Shown here piece by piece: positions 10,512 to 19,577 of a stretch of 64,000 nucleotides of DNA (its first letter is position 1; each line of letters begins with the position of its first letter). This stretch comes from Microbispora sp. ZYX-F-249 (GTDB lineage: Bacteria; Actinomycetota; Actinomycetes; Streptosporangiales; Streptosporangiaceae). The notes below the pieces were generated by a model. That model did not search any database. It had not been told where the DNA came from and saw nothing but the letters and a program-made list of their open reading frames with translations. The DNA lies in NCBI RefSeq assembly GCF_039649665.1, contig NZ_JBDJAW010000001.1:124001-188000 (forward strand), in the 5' to 3' direction. The translations under genes were made by a program, and so were the position numbers.

Positions 10512-10589
10512 GTGCTTCCGATCCTCGATACGTACTCGATGTCGCTTTCCGCTCCTCCAACATTGCCCGGCCTTTGGACCGAGTGGACA

Positions 10590-10603
10590 GGGACCTTGGA
10601 CCT
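10590..10603. promoter_or_regulatory. DosR-box-like site between hemerythrin and nitric oxide reductase
   Basis: GGGACCTTGGACCT lies 79 bases from the hemerythrin start and 130 bases from the reductase start. A second half-palindrome ACGGGTCCCGT occurs at 10610-10620. The spacing of GGGAC and the GACC half matches the other candidate boxes in this window. Confidence 0.5.
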
Positions 10604-10732
10604 GTCTGTACGGGTCCCGTGTCACCCGGGTGCCACGGACCCTGCCTCGGGTGGGCGTGTCTTGTCGACCGGTACGGCCGGTGCCCGGTAGGAGTAGGAA
10701 CCTCTCCCCTTCCTGATCGAGATCGGTGATCG

Positions 10733-13036
10733 ATGGTTCCGGGGACGGGGACGCGCAGAGATGTTCTGGTCTCCAGGCGCTGGATTCAGGCCGCGGCGCT
10801 GGTGGCGGTGTTCGGGTTCTTCGTCATGGGGGTGCTCGCCTTCCGTACGTACACCGCGGGGCCGCCCGTGCCGCGGCTCGTGGTGAGCGAGTCCGGGCAG
10901 GAGCTGTACACCGGCCGCGACGTCGCCGACGGGCAGAAGGTCTTCCTGGCCAACGGGCTGATGCAGTACGGGTCCGTGCTCGGGCACGGGGGCTACCTCG
11001 GGCCGGACTACACGGCCGACTACCTGCGGCGCGCCGCCACCGCTGCCCTCCGGGCCCACGGCGGCGGCGACCGCGCTCGTCAGCAGGTCAGAAAGGAGTT
11101 CCGCGCCAATCGCTACGACCCCCGTTCCGGGGTGCTGACCTACACGCGGGCACAGGCGGACGCCTTCACCGCTCTCGTCGGGCACTATCGCGACTACTTC
11201 GCCGACCCCCGCACCGACAAGGGGCTGCGACCGCGGGCGATCACCGACCCGCGGCAGGTTCGTCAGCTGACCGCGTTCCTGTCCTGGACGGCCTGGATCG
11301 CCTCGGCCGAACGCCCCGGCACGGGATACTCCTACACCAACAACTGGCCTGGCGAGCCGTTGGTCGGCAACGCGCCTACCGCCGACACCGTGCTGTGGAG
11401 CGTGGTGTCGCTGATCGCCCTGCTGGTCGGCATCGGGGCGCTGTTCGGAGCGGTCGGCCGATGGGGCGGTCATCTGGGCTGGCGCGGCCGTCAGGCGGAG
11501 GCCATCGTCTTCCGCTCCCCCGACCAGGTGGCGCTCACGCCCGCTCAGCGGGTCACCGCGTTCTTCTTCCTCGTCGTCGCGCTGCTCTTCCTCGCCCAGG
11601 TGCTGCTGGGCGGTGCGACGGAGCACTATCGGGCCGATCTCACGAGCTTCTTCGGCCTCAACCTGGCCGAGTTGCTGCCCTTCAACCTGGCCCGCACCTG
11701 GCACCTGCAACTGTCGCTGTTCTGGGTGGTGGCCGCCTTCCTCGCGGCCGGCATCTTCCTGGCTCCGCTCATGGCCGGAGGTGAGCCGCGGGGGCACGGG
11801 AGGCTCGCCTGGACGCTCCTGGCGGCCCTGGCCGTCGTGGCGTTCGGCTCCCTGATCGCGGAGGGGCTGAGCATCCACGGGTTCGTCCGGCCGGGCAACT
11901 TCTGGGGCAGCCAGCAGTTCGAATGGCTCGACCTCCCCCGCGTCTGGCAGATCCTGCTGGCCGCCGGGATGGCGCTGTGGGCGGTGATGATGTGGCGGGT
12001 GCTGCGTACGGCCCTGGCGAGGGACAGCCGCGGCAACCTGCCCTGGATGTTCTTCCTGTCCGGCCTGGCGATCCCCGGCGTCTACGCGGTCGGGCTGCTG
12101 GCCCGCCCTGGCGACACCTTCACCGTCACCGACTTCTGGCGATTCTGGGTCGTGCACCTGTGGGTGGAGGACTTCCTCGAACTGTTCACCACCGCCATGG
12201 TCGCCTACATGTTCGTCCAGCTCGGCGTGGTACGGGAACGGGTCGCCCTGGTGGTGATCTATCTCGACATCATCCTGTACTCCGCCGGCGGCGTGATCGG
12301 CACCATGCACCACCTGTACTTCAGCGGCGAACCCGTGGAGCATCTCGCGCTGGGCGCGTTCTTCTCCGCGATGGAGGTCGTGCCGCTGACCTTCCTGACC
12401 GTGGAGGCGTGGTCGTTCGTGCAGCTCGGGGCGCGCCAGCACATGGAGTCACCCACCCCGTTCCCGCACCGCTGGGCCGTGATGTTCCTGGTCGCCGTCG
12501 GCTTCTGGAACTTCCTCGGCGCGGGCGTATTCGGCTTCCTGATCAACCTCCCGATCGTCTCCTACTACGAGATCGGCACCGGCCTGACGGCCAACCACGC
12601 GCACGCCTCGATGATGGGCGTCTACGGCATGCTCGCCATCGCCCTGGGCCTGTTCACGCTGCGCTACCTGATCCCCGCCGACCGGTGGCCGGAGAAGTGG
12701 GCCAAAATCTCCTTCTGGTCCCTCAACATCGGCCTGGCCTGGATGTGCTTCGCCACCCTGCTGCCGCTCGGGCTCCTGCAACTCTACGAGTCGGTGGCCT
12801 CCGGCTACTTCGAGGCGCGCTCGCTGGGCTACCTCACCGGCCGAACCAACACCCTGCTGGAGTGGCTGCGGCTGCCCGGCGACGCGCTGTTCATCGTCGG
12901 CGGCGTCCTGCCCTTCTGCTGGATCGCCTGGCTCGGCGTACGCCATCGGGGCCGCCGGGCCACGGCCGACCCGGCCACCGGGCTCACCCCCGCCCCCCGG
13001 CTATCGGACATCAGGGAACCGGTGGACACCGCATGA
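10733..13036 (+). CDS. norB: Quinol-dependent nitric oxide reductase (qNOR)
   Basis: A 767-residue membrane enzyme reducing two NO to N2O with electrons from quinol. The N-terminal extension of about 220 residues ([33 protein letters not shown]) is the fused cytochrome-c-like domain typical of qNOR and lacks a CxxCH haem motif. The catalytic core has [13 protein letters not shown] (His475 and Glu479), TMHHLYFSG (His526-His527) and [14 protein letters not shown] (His622 and His624), the expected haem and FeB ligands; Glu479 is the NOR-specific FeB glutamate. Roughly 14 membrane segments are predicted by eye. The ATG at 10733 follows GAGATCGG. Its stop overlaps the next start as ATGA, forming a three-gene operon. 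Confidence 0.93.
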   Translation: MVPGTGTRRDVLVSRRWIQAAALVAVFGFFVMGVLAFRTYTAGPPVPRLVVSESGQELYTGRDVADGQKVFLANGLMQYGSVLGHGGYLGPDYTADYLRRAATAALRAHGGGDRARQQVRKEFRANRYDPRSGVLTYTRAQADAFTALVGHYRDYFADPRTDKGLRPRAITDPRQVRQLTAFLSWTAWIASAERPGTGYSYTNNWPGEPLVGNAPTADTVLWSVVSLIALLVGIGALFGAVGRWGGHLGWRGRQAEAIVFRSPDQVALTPAQRVTAFFFLVVALLFLAQVLLGGATEHYRADLTSFFGLNLAELLPFNLARTWHLQLSLFWVVAAFLAAGIFLAPLMAGGEPRGHGRLAWTLLAALAVVAFGSLIAEGLSIHGFVRPGNFWGSQQFEWLDLPRVWQILLAAGMALWAVMMWRVLRTALARDSRGNLPWMFFLSGLAIPGVYAVGLLARPGDTFTVTDFWRFWVVHLWVEDFLELFTTAMVAYMFVQLGVVRERVALVVIYLDIILYSAGGVIGTMHHLYFSGEPVEHLALGAFFSAMEVVPLTFLTVEAWSFVQLGARQHMESPTPFPHRWAVMFLVAVGFWNFLGAGVFGFLINLPIVSYYEIGTGLTANHAHASMMGVYGMLAIALGLFTLRYLIPADRWPEKWAKISFWSLNIGLAWMCFATLLPLGLLQLYESVASGYFEARSLGYLTGRTNTLLEWLRLPGDALFIVGGVLPFCWIAWLGVRHRGRRATADPATGLTPAPRLSDIREPVDTA

Positions 13037-13647
13037 TCGGTCCCTTCACCACGGAGACGGTCCTGGCGGACGGCTACGCGGCCGGGCTGCTCGTCACCGC
13101 CGCCGCGCTGGACCGCCTCGCCCGCCACGTCGCCGAGCGATCCGAACGCCACCGCACCGGCCACCACACCGGCCACCGCACTGGGGGCTTCACCTACCGG
13201 CCCGAACACGACGCCTGGGTGTGCCCGGCCGACCAGATGCTCTGGCCCGTCGGCCAGGACCGGCACCACCGGCTCTACCGCGCCAGGCCCTCGGTCTGCA
13301 ACGCCTGCCCCCGCAAGCCCGACTGCACCCCCTCACGCCACGGGCGCGAGATCGTCCGGGCACTGCGGCCCTGGCCGCACTCCGAAGCGGGGCGCTTCCA
13401 TCGCGGGATCGCCCTCGTGCTGGTCGCCCTGGCCGCCTCGCTGACGCTCATCGAGGCGGTGCGTCACCCCGCGTGGCCCGACCTCGCCCTGGCCGCCGCC
13501 GCGCTCGCGGCCACCGCCATGACGGGATGGTGGCTGACCGGCCACCTGCGCGCCACCCCCGCCTGCTTCCCCGGCCCCTTCCCCGAACCCGGACAGAAAT
13601 CGACGAACCGCGACCGGTACACCACCATCTGGAGGTCGGAGTCATGA
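13033..13647 (+). CDS. Membrane protein with transposase-like zinc ribbon
   Basis: A 204-residue protein joined to qNOR upstream and the band-7 gene downstream by ATGA overlaps. After a His-rich stretch ([13 protein letters not shown]) comes [20 protein letters not shown] ... [26 protein letters not shown], with Cys spacing C-x(n)-C-x2-C-x5-C. This strongly resembles the zinc-ribbon portion near the C-terminus of IS1182-type transposases. It is followed by two membrane helices ([19 protein letters not shown] and [18 protein letters not shown]). No DDE catalytic core is present. It looks like a domesticated metal-binding domain tethered to the membrane, possibly an accessory to qNOR. I do not know a characterised homologue. 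Confidence 0.7.
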   Translation: MIGPFTTETVLADGYAAGLLVTAAALDRLARHVAERSERHRTGHHTGHRTGGFTYRPEHDAWVCPADQMLWPVGQDRHHRLYRARPSVCNACPRKPDCTPSRHGREIVRALRPWPHSEAGRFHRGIALVLVALAASLTLIEAVRHPAWPDLALAAAALAATAMTGWWLTGHLRATPACFPGPFPEPGQKSTNRDRYTTIWRSES

Positions 13648-14477
13648 TCTGGGTGACCGCCGTGGCGGCCCTTCTCCTGGCGGGCGCCCTGACAGGAGTG
13701 CGGGTGCTGCGCGAGTACGAACGGGCCGTCGTCTTCCGGCTCGGCCGGCTCCTGCCCCTGCGAGGACCCGGGCTCGTGGTCCTGGTCCCGCTGGCCGACC
13801 GGATGGTCCGCGTCGACCTGCGGACCATCGCCCTCACCATCCCGCCGCAGGAGGCGATCACCAGGGACAACGTCCCCGTCCGGGTCAACGCGGTCGCCTA
13901 CTTCAAGGTCGTCGACCCGGTCCGGTCGGTCAACGAGGTGGAGAACCACGCGGTCGCCACCTCCCAGCTCGCCCAGACGAGCCTGCGCTCCGTACTCGGC
14001 CGCCACGACCTCGACGCCCTGCTTGCCGAACGCGACCGGCTGGGCGAGAGCCTGCAGAGGGTCCTCGACGAGCACACCGAGCCCTGGGGCGTGAAGGTCG
14101 ACCTGGTCGAGATCAAGGACGTCGAGATCCCCGAGGCGATGCAGCGCGCCATCGCCCGTCAGGCCGAGGCCGAACGCGAACGCCGCGCCAAAGTGATCAA
14201 CGCGGAGGGAGAGCTCCAGGCCGCGCAGAACCTGCGCGACGCCGCACGGACCCTGTCGGCCGACCCGGCCGCCATCCAGCTCCGCTACCTGCAGACCCTG
14301 CTCGAACTGGGCGGCGAAGGCCGTTCGACCATCGTCTACCCGGTGCCGATCGACCTGCCGACCCCCTCGCCCGGGGCCGATCGGTCACCCGAGCTTCCCG
14401 CCGCGCTCGCCGCCGCTGCCCGCATGCCATACGGCTGCGCCTGCGCACAGGAGCGGCGGCAGCCGCGGCCCTCCTGA
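13644..14477 (+). CDS. SPFH/band-7 (slipin-like) membrane protein
   Basis: A 277-residue stomatin/slipin-like protein. One N-terminal membrane helix ([20 protein letters not shown]) is followed by the band-7 core: [121 protein letters not shown]. The C-terminal helix is coiled-coil-like. Slipins are membrane-microdomain scaffolds that often stabilise respiratory or ion-channel complexes. As the last gene of the qNOR operon, it may organise the reductase in the membrane. The C-terminal tail ([12 protein letters not shown]) has two unusual cysteines. Confidence 0.88.
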   Translation: MIWVTAVAALLLAGALTGVRVLREYERAVVFRLGRLLPLRGPGLVVLVPLADRMVRVDLRTIALTIPPQEAITRDNVPVRVNAVAYFKVVDPVRSVNEVENHAVATSQLAQTSLRSVLGRHDLDALLAERDRLGESLQRVLDEHTEPWGVKVDLVEIKDVEIPEAMQRAIARQAEAERERRAKVINAEGELQAAQNLRDAARTLSADPAAIQLRYLQTLLELGGEGRSTIVYPVPIDLPTPSPGADRSPELPAALAAAARMPYGCACAQERRQPRPS

Positions 14478-14610
14478 GACCGAGGCCACGCGGCCTGGTC
14501 CAGCATCCTCCACAGCGTGCACCCTCCATGTGCAGAGGCACGTACATGCCGGGTCAGGTGACGCGTCCGTGCTGCCGTAACACATGTCGCCCGGCAGGTG
14601 TGAGGGTTGT

Positions 14611-15486
14611 TCAGGGACGGCCGGTGCCGGCTGGTGGAGCCAGAACGCTGGGGGTGCCGCGACGCGCTGCGAAGAGCTCCAGGGCGATAAGGAAGAACGC
14701 GGCCGTGATGACGAGGGTGGTGCTGGTCGCGGCGAGCAGTCCCTCGGCGGCTTTGGTGGCCGAGACCATGTTGTAGGCGGCGTGCCACACAGCGACCAGT
14801 GCGATGCTGCCGCCGCTGCGGTTGTACAGCCAGGTCAGTACGACGGCTCCGCACAGTAGACCGATGAACCAGCCCACCACGGTGACGGCGGTGAAGCCGC
14901 GAAACGATTGGAGCACCAGGAACATCGGGGCGTGCCAGCCCGCCCAGCCGACGCTGACGACCAGTGTGGACCTCAGCGGACTCCACCGAGCCTGGGCGCA
15001 GGGCAGCGCGTAACCACGCCACCCTGTCTCCTCGCCGAAGCCGTTGACCAGCAGCACGGCGAGGGCCACCCCGGCCACTCCCCAGGAAGCGGGGACACCG
15101 TTGATCACGGCGAAGTCCGCGAGAGGAGGCAAGGGTTGCCCGGTGGCGGCGGTGACCGCCAGGACCACGGGCAGCAGTAGCAGAGGGCTGAGCGCCACCG
15201 ACCACCACCGCACCGGCACCTGCACCGCCAGCATGCGCCGGCCCAGCCCGGCCAGCCCACGGCGGCCGCCGTAGGCGGCGGTGACCGAGACCGCGGCCAG
15301 GGCAGGGCCGGCGAGGGCGGGAAAGTGGGTCGGCCACCCGTGCCCGCCGATGACGGTTCCGCCGGACAGCGCAATCGGGACCAGCCACAGCCAGGACAGC
15401 GCATAGGCCAAGACGAAGAACCACCGCAAGGGCCTGGCGGTGCGGCCTGTGGCGATGGCGGGGGCAGGGGATGTGCGACCGGTCAT
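14611..15486 (-). CDS. CPBP-family intramembrane metalloprotease
   Basis: A 291-residue polytopic membrane protein. The ABI/CPBP signature is intact: GFGEETGWRGYALP (motif 1, Glu-Glu-x3-Arg), VGWAGWHAPMFLVLQSF (motif 2 His) and VAVWHAAYNMV (motif 3 His). About eight membrane helices are visible. CPBP proteins include Rce1-type prenyl-protein proteases and bacteriocin self-immunity proteins; the substrate is unknown. The ATG at 15486 starts MTGRTSPAP. A site resembling the DosR-like box of this island lies 37-50 bases upstream, suggesting co-regulation with the neighbouring NO genes. Confidence 0.88.
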   Translation of the reverse strand: MTGRTSPAPAIATGRTARPLRWFFVLAYALSWLWLVPIALSGGTVIGGHGWPTHFPALAGPALAAVSVTAAYGGRRGLAGLGRRMLAVQVPVRWWSVALSPLLLLPVVLAVTAATGQPLPPLADFAVINGVPASWGVAGVALAVLLVNGFGEETGWRGYALPCAQARWSPLRSTLVVSVGWAGWHAPMFLVLQSFRGFTAVTVVGWFIGLLCGAVVLTWLYNRSGGSIALVAVWHAAYNMVSATKAAEGLLAATSTTLVITAAFFLIALELFAARRGTPSVLAPPAGTGRP

Positions 15487-15522
15487 ACTCGCTATGGCAG
15501 CGTGTCTCCTCTGGGTAGGCCA

Positions 15523-15536
15523 GAGACCAAGGTCAC
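15523..15536. promoter_or_regulatory. DosR-box-like site upstream of CPBP gene
   Basis: GAGACCAAGGTCAC on the + strand reads GTGACCTTGGTCTC toward the CPBP gene. It differs at two positions from GGGACCTTGGTCCC, the palindromic form suggested by the other candidate boxes. Confidence 0.4.
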
Positions 15537-15736
15537 TTCCACCGACCGCTGATGCGGCCGCTCTGCTTCCGTCCTCGGCGGCAACGGCCGCTGCCTCCCA
15601 TGGTCACCCGCATGTCCGCTTCAGTCGAGACGAGCACGAGCACCTCTGGCGACTGAAACGTACCCCGCACCGGCATGCTCTGCCTCGGCACTGGACAGGT
15701 CGTCCACCAGCCGGTCCATATGCATCGCCGCTACTG

Positions 15737-15895
15737 CACCTGGTTGGCTTCCTGCGTCTCGATGCCGACCTGCTCGCGGTCGCGGCCGAGGCGAGCCCAC
15801 CGCTCGTCTCCATTCGTGATGATGCGCGAGAGCTGGCCGCATGGATTGAGGGTCTGCCGGTCAGGGAGAAGGATCGGTTGCTGGTGCGCTGCTGC
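15737..15895 (+). pseudogene. Fragment of an unidentified gene
   Basis: One frame reads HLVGFLRLDADLLAVAAEAS and AAWIEGLPVREKDRLLVR with normal codon bias and then degenerates. The pattern is reminiscent of a conserved stretch in large actinobacterial SWIM zinc-finger proteins, but I cannot confirm that. It has no start or ribosome site and runs into the nitronate monooxygenase fragment in another frame, so it is a gene remnant. Confidence 0.35.
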
Positions 15896-16331
15896 GCGAC
15901 GCCGCCGACGGCGCCCTGGAGGTCCGCAACGACCCACAGGCATCCCCTGCCGGTCATCCCTTCAAGGTCGCCCAGGTGCCCGGGACGCTGTCCGACGCCG
16001 GCGTTTACGCGGAGCGGCCCCGGCTGTGCGACCTGGGCCACCTGCGTACGCCCTATCAGAAGCCGGACGGCGGGGTCGGCTACCGCTGCCCGGCGGAACC
16101 AGTGGAGACCTACGTCCGCAAGGGCGGTCGCATCGAGGAGACCGCCGGGCGCCGGTGCCTGTGCAACGGGCTGCTCGCCGTGATCGGTCTCGGACAGTGC
16201 CATCTGGACGGTTATCTCGAGCCCCGCTGCTCACCCTCGGCCAGGACACCGGCTTCCTCAGCGGTCTGCCGGACGACTACTCGGCCGCCGACGTGGTCGA
16301 CCGCATCCTGCAGGGGACCGGCGCACGCTGA
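15889..16331 (+). pseudogene. 3' fragment of a nitronate monooxygenase gene
   Basis: Encodes the C-terminal third of the flavin enzyme that oxidises alkyl nitronates: EVRNDPQASPAGHPFKVAQV, TLSDAGVYAERPRLCDLGHL, RTPYQKPDGGVGYRCPAEPV, GRRCLCNGLLAVIGLGQ. At about 16220, a one-base loss in GAGCCCCGCTG moves the reading frame, after which LLTLGQDTGFLSGLPDDYSA completes the protein to a stop at 16331. The first two thirds, including the FMN-binding barrel, are absent. It is a truncated and frameshifted relic. Confidence 0.8.
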
Positions 16332-16415
16332 TCCAGAGCCGGGCCCGGCGGCGCCGCCTCGCGTTCACGGACGCCGATGGCCACGAGCGGTCGGCGTCCC
16401 GGCACGGCCGCTCGT

Positions 16416-16441
16416 GGCCGCGCCGGTATGCCGGCGCGGCC
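16416..16441. terminator. Bidirectional hairpin terminator
   Basis: GGCCGCGCCGG and CCGGCGCGGCC form a perfect 11-base stem with the loop TATG. An adjacent CCACGAGCG (16381) and CGCTCGTGG (16409) form a second stem. It sits between the rightward relic and the end of the leftward nitrite-reductase operon. Confidence 0.7.
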
Positions 16442-16521
16442 ACCGCCGCGCTCGACCTGGCACAGGAAACAACCGGGTCCGCTCCGCTGTGCCGCACTGG
16501 TCCGCTCCGGGGCGGTCACGG

Positions 16522-16959
16522 CTACGTCCCGGGCAGGGCGGTGGCCAGGAGCACGACACCGAGCGAGCCGACGAGCGCGGCGGTGGCGAGCGCCCGCGCG
16601 GCGGCCGGCCGCCCGGTGCCGCTTGCCCAGCCGTGCAGTCCGGCCGTCAGCATCACCGCGCAGAACAGCAGGAGCTTCGCGGCGAGGATCCGCCCGTAAC
16701 CCGGCTGCGCGAGCGAGGTCCAGGTGACGCCCTTGTGCGCGGCCATGGCGACCCCGGTGACGAGCTGGAGGGGAAGGAACGCCGTGACCGTGAAGAGGCC
16801 GAACCGCCGCCCGACCGCGCTGAGCACGGCGGCCCGCCGTTCGGCGTCGAGCAGCCGACGGGCCAGCGGCAGCAGGATGAGCGAGACCGCCAGCTGACCG
16901 CCGACCCACAGGGCCGCGCCGAGCACGTGCAGGAACCGGATGACCGACCACCAGGTCAT
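16522..16959 (-). CDS. CopD-like small membrane protein
   Basis: A 145-residue protein with four membrane helices (WWSVIRFLHVLGAALWVGGQL, FGLFTVTAFLPLQLVTGVAMA, ILAAKLLLFCAVMLTAGLHGW, ATAALVGSLGVVLLATALPG). The first helix has the RFLHVLGAALWVGG pattern of the CopD/DUF2269 copper-resistance family, whose histidines may bind copper or haem. Its start overlaps the stop of the copper nitrite reductase as ATGA. A role in copper delivery or electron transfer to that enzyme is plausible from context, not demonstrated. Confidence 0.75.
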   Translation of the reverse strand: MTWWSVIRFLHVLGAALWVGGQLAVSLILLPLARRLLDAERRAAVLSAVGRRFGLFTVTAFLPLQLVTGVAMAAHKGVTWTSLAQPGYGRILAAKLLLFCAVMLTAGLHGWASGTGRPAAARALATAALVGSLGVVLLATALPGT

Positions 16960-19577
16960 GGCGCGCTCACCGCGAAGAGCCCGTGGGCGCCGGCCTCGGC
17001 GCGCGGCATCGTGTGGTCGACGAAGGGGTAGTGCCCGGGTTCCGGGAACACCAGCTCGGCGAAGCCGCCCTGGGCCGGGGCGAGGTCCAGCACCTGAGCG
17101 CCGCCCGGGTCGCCCCTCTTGAGTAGATATGCGCCTTCCTTGTAGACGGTGTCGAACGGCACGCCGACCACGTGGAAGGCGGTTCCCGTCCCCGGACCGC
17201 CGGCGACCACCCAGATGCGCACCCGCTCGCCGGCTTCGGCCGTGAGAGGGGCGTGGTCGTAACCGGCGGCGGTGCCGTTGAACATCCATCCGTCCGGCCG
17301 GCCCTCGAGGATCCGCGAGCCCAGGTCGTCCTGGTCGGGTCGCCCGAGGTAGAGCTCGCCCTGGACGAGCACGAACTCACGGTCCACCGTCGGCAGGTCC
17401 GGCGGGTCGATGACGACGGCGCCGTACATGCCGTTCGCGATGTGCAGGCTCATGGGCATGGTGGAGCAGTGGTACAGCCAGGCTCCGGCCCGGTCGGCGC
17501 GGAAGCGGTAGGTGAGCCGCTGCCCGGGGTCGATGGTCCGCATCGGCCCGTCGGGGGCGACGGCCCCGGCGTGGAAGTCGATGCCGTGACCGATGGTCCC
17601 GTCGTTGACGAACGTCACGACGAACACGTCTCCCACCCGGCCGCGCAGCGTCGGGCCGGGAACCGAGCCGTCGAAGGTCCACATGCGGCGGCGCACGCCC
17701 GGCGCGACCTCGAGATCGGTCTCCTTCACCCGGATCTCGACCCGGTGCTCCTTGCCCCCCGCCGCGGGCTTCAAGGTGGCGTCGTACGGCGTCCACCCCG
17801 CCGACATCGGCGCGCCGGGGTCGAGGGCGGTCGCTTCCGGCCGGGCGATGCTCGGCTGTCCGGTGCCAGCCGTGCCAGAAAGGTCCATGCCCGCATGTCC
17901 CATATGCTGCGAGTGTCCCGCATAGGAGGATTCGGCGCTCGCAGCCGCCGGAGCGGGCACGATGCGCATGGTCATGCCAGCCGCCTTATGCCCCGCGACG
18001 GTGCACGCGCCCTCCACCGGTCCGGCCAGCGGGGCGAGCTTCAGCACGGCGGTCTCGCCGGGGGCGAGCATCGGAGTGCGGTCACCGGTGGACAGCCTCA
18101 GGTCGTGTCGCTGGGCGTCAGCGTTGGTCACCCGGAGCGTCAGCCGCGCGCCGGAGGGGGCGTTGACGACCGCGGGCCGTACGCGCATCGCGGCGAGCGT
18201 CACCTCGACCGTTCTCTGCGCACCGGGAACGACGTCCAGCCGGGCCGACCCGGCGCCCCCGGACATGGCGACGGCGACGGCGGCGGCCGTCAGCAGGCAG
18301 CCGACGACCACGCCGAGGGGAGCGGGCGACACCCGGCCCTGCGGGTGACGCGCCAGCAGGAGCGCGGTCACGGCAAGCGCGACGAAGGCGACCGCGGGGG
18401 CGAGGACGAGCGCCCAGCCGAGCAGGCCGAGGGGTTCGGGCACCGGCAGCGAGAGAAGCGGCACCCCGAGGTTGGCCGCCGCCAGGCGGTAGGGCCAGCC
18501 CCGCTCCAGCAGAGCCGCGTTCTGCTTGAAGCGGGCCGGCCCGCCCCCGAGCACCGCGGGCAGCAGGTGCATGAGCGACCCCAGCAGCACCTGGGCGGCG
18601 AACCCGGCCAGCACCAGCGGCAGCAGCGGCTCCAGAGCCGCCGGCAGGTCGTCAGCGGTACGGATGGCGACCAGCACGAGATCGGTGATGAGCGCGATCC
18701 CGAACCACGCCACCCCCGCCCCCAGCGTCCAGGCCGCTCCCGTGTGCGGCCGACGCCGCCGCAGCGTCTCCGCCAGAGGGGTCAACGCCACGGCCGCCGC
18801 GGCCAGATACACCGCCAGCCCGGCCACCGCGACCCAGCGCAGCCCCAGCAGCAGGCTGGGCAGCATCAGACCGAGACCCGCCACGGCAAGCCGCAGCGCC
18901 AGGCGGGAGCAGCGCCGGGTCAACGGGGAAAGCCGCGCCCGCAGGACCGTCGGCCAGAGCGTGAACAGCGTGCCGAGCACCGTCAGGGCCACCCAGCCGA
19001 ACAGGTTCGTCTCGGCGTGCGCGGCGTGCAGCCGCTCGTACATCGGGCCGTTCCCCACGTGCGCGGCGAGCAGCCCACCCAAGGCGCCGCCCACCGCCAG
19101 CGCACCCGCGGCCGCCAGATACCAGCCGATGACATGGCCGAACGGACCGGGCAGCGCCCGTTTGAGCATCCCGGCCAGCACCGTGGCATGCCAGACGACC
19201 ACGCCGACCACCGCCGCGGCCCCGGCAGCCGCCACAGGCCACGGTCCGACGGCCACGCCGTACAGCACGGCCACGGTCGCGGCGTTCAGCGTGGCCAGCC
19301 GGGTGATGCTCCACCGCCGCTCGGGCGCGCCGACGCGCAGCAGCGCCGCGGCGAAGTGCTCACTCCAGATCACGATCGCGGTGGTGACCGCGCCGAGCAG
19401 GAAGACATGGATCACCAGCCACCGCGGCGCGGGCAACACGCCCGGCGACACCGCCGCCGCGATCGCCAGTGCGATCCAGGCGACGACGATCGCATTGGCG
19501 CGCAGATGCCACGACGCCCGCGGCGGCGGGGGCTCTGTGTCGCCCTTCTTCCCGATCGTCACCGTGACGGGTCCCAT
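16956..19577 (-). CDS. nirK: Three-part membrane/cupredoxin/copper nitrite reductase fusion
   Basis: An 873-residue protein. Residues about 30-440 hold roughly a dozen membrane helices with conserved His patches (IHVFLLGAVTTAIVIWSEHF, HAAHAETNLFGW) resembling NnrS-type proteins. Next comes a cupredoxin domain with RHDL, ACTVAGHKAAGMTM (His, Cys, His, Met type-1 ligands). Residues about 590-870 form a two-domain copper nitrite reductase. GHGIDFHAG supplies His664, catalytic Asp667 and His669; YHCSTMPMSLHIANGM supplies His703, Cys704, His712 and Met717; FHVVG and PFVDHTMP match the catalytic and third type-2 histidines. The enzyme reduces nitrite to NO. The ATG at 19577 has AAGGAG upstream. The Cys-to-His loop is one residue shorter than in classical NirK. 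It is coupled to the NnrS-like gene by a 19-base overlap. Confidence 0.85.
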   Translation of the reverse strand: MGPVTVTIGKKGDTEPPPPRASWHLRANAIVVAWIALAIAAAVSPGVLPAPRWLVIHVFLLGAVTTAIVIWSEHFAAALLRVGAPERRWSITRLATLNAATVAVLYGVAVGPWPVAAAGAAAVVGVVVWHATVLAGMLKRALPGPFGHVIGWYLAAAGALAVGGALGGLLAAHVGNGPMYERLHAAHAETNLFGWVALTVLGTLFTLWPTVLRARLSPLTRRCSRLALRLAVAGLGLMLPSLLLGLRWVAVAGLAVYLAAAAVALTPLAETLRRRRPHTGAAWTLGAGVAWFGIALITDLVLVAIRTADDLPAALEPLLPLVLAGFAAQVLLGSLMHLLPAVLGGGPARFKQNAALLERGWPYRLAAANLGVPLLSLPVPEPLGLLGWALVLAPAVAFVALAVTALLLARHPQGRVSPAPLGVVVGCLLTAAAVAVAMSGGAGSARLDVVPGAQRTVEVTLAAMRVRPAVVNAPSGARLTLRVTNADAQRHDLRLSTGDRTPMLAPGETAVLKLAPLAGPVEGACTVAGHKAAGMTMRIVPAPAAASAESSYAGHSQHMGHAGMDLSGTAGTGQPSIARPEATALDPGAPMSAGWTPYDATLKPAAGGKEHRVEIRVKETDLEVAPGVRRRMWTFDGSVPGPTLRGRVGDVFVVTFVNDGTIGHGIDFHAGAVAPDGPMRTIDPGQRLTYRFRADRAGAWLYHCSTMPMSLHIANGMYGAVVIDPPDLPTVDREFVLVQGELYLGRPDQDDLGSRILEGRPDGWMFNGTAAGYDHAPLTAEAGERVRIWVVAGGPGTGTAFHVVGVPFDTVYKEGAYLLKRGDPGGAQVLDLAPAQGGFAELVFPEPGHYPFVDHTMPRAEAGAHGLFAVSAP

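Noticed and set aside
10622-12442. A 606-codon open frame on the - strand opposite qNOR
   Set aside because: Low-complexity composition (Glu, Gly, His, Gln), no ribosome site, and it is antisense to conserved NOR residues.
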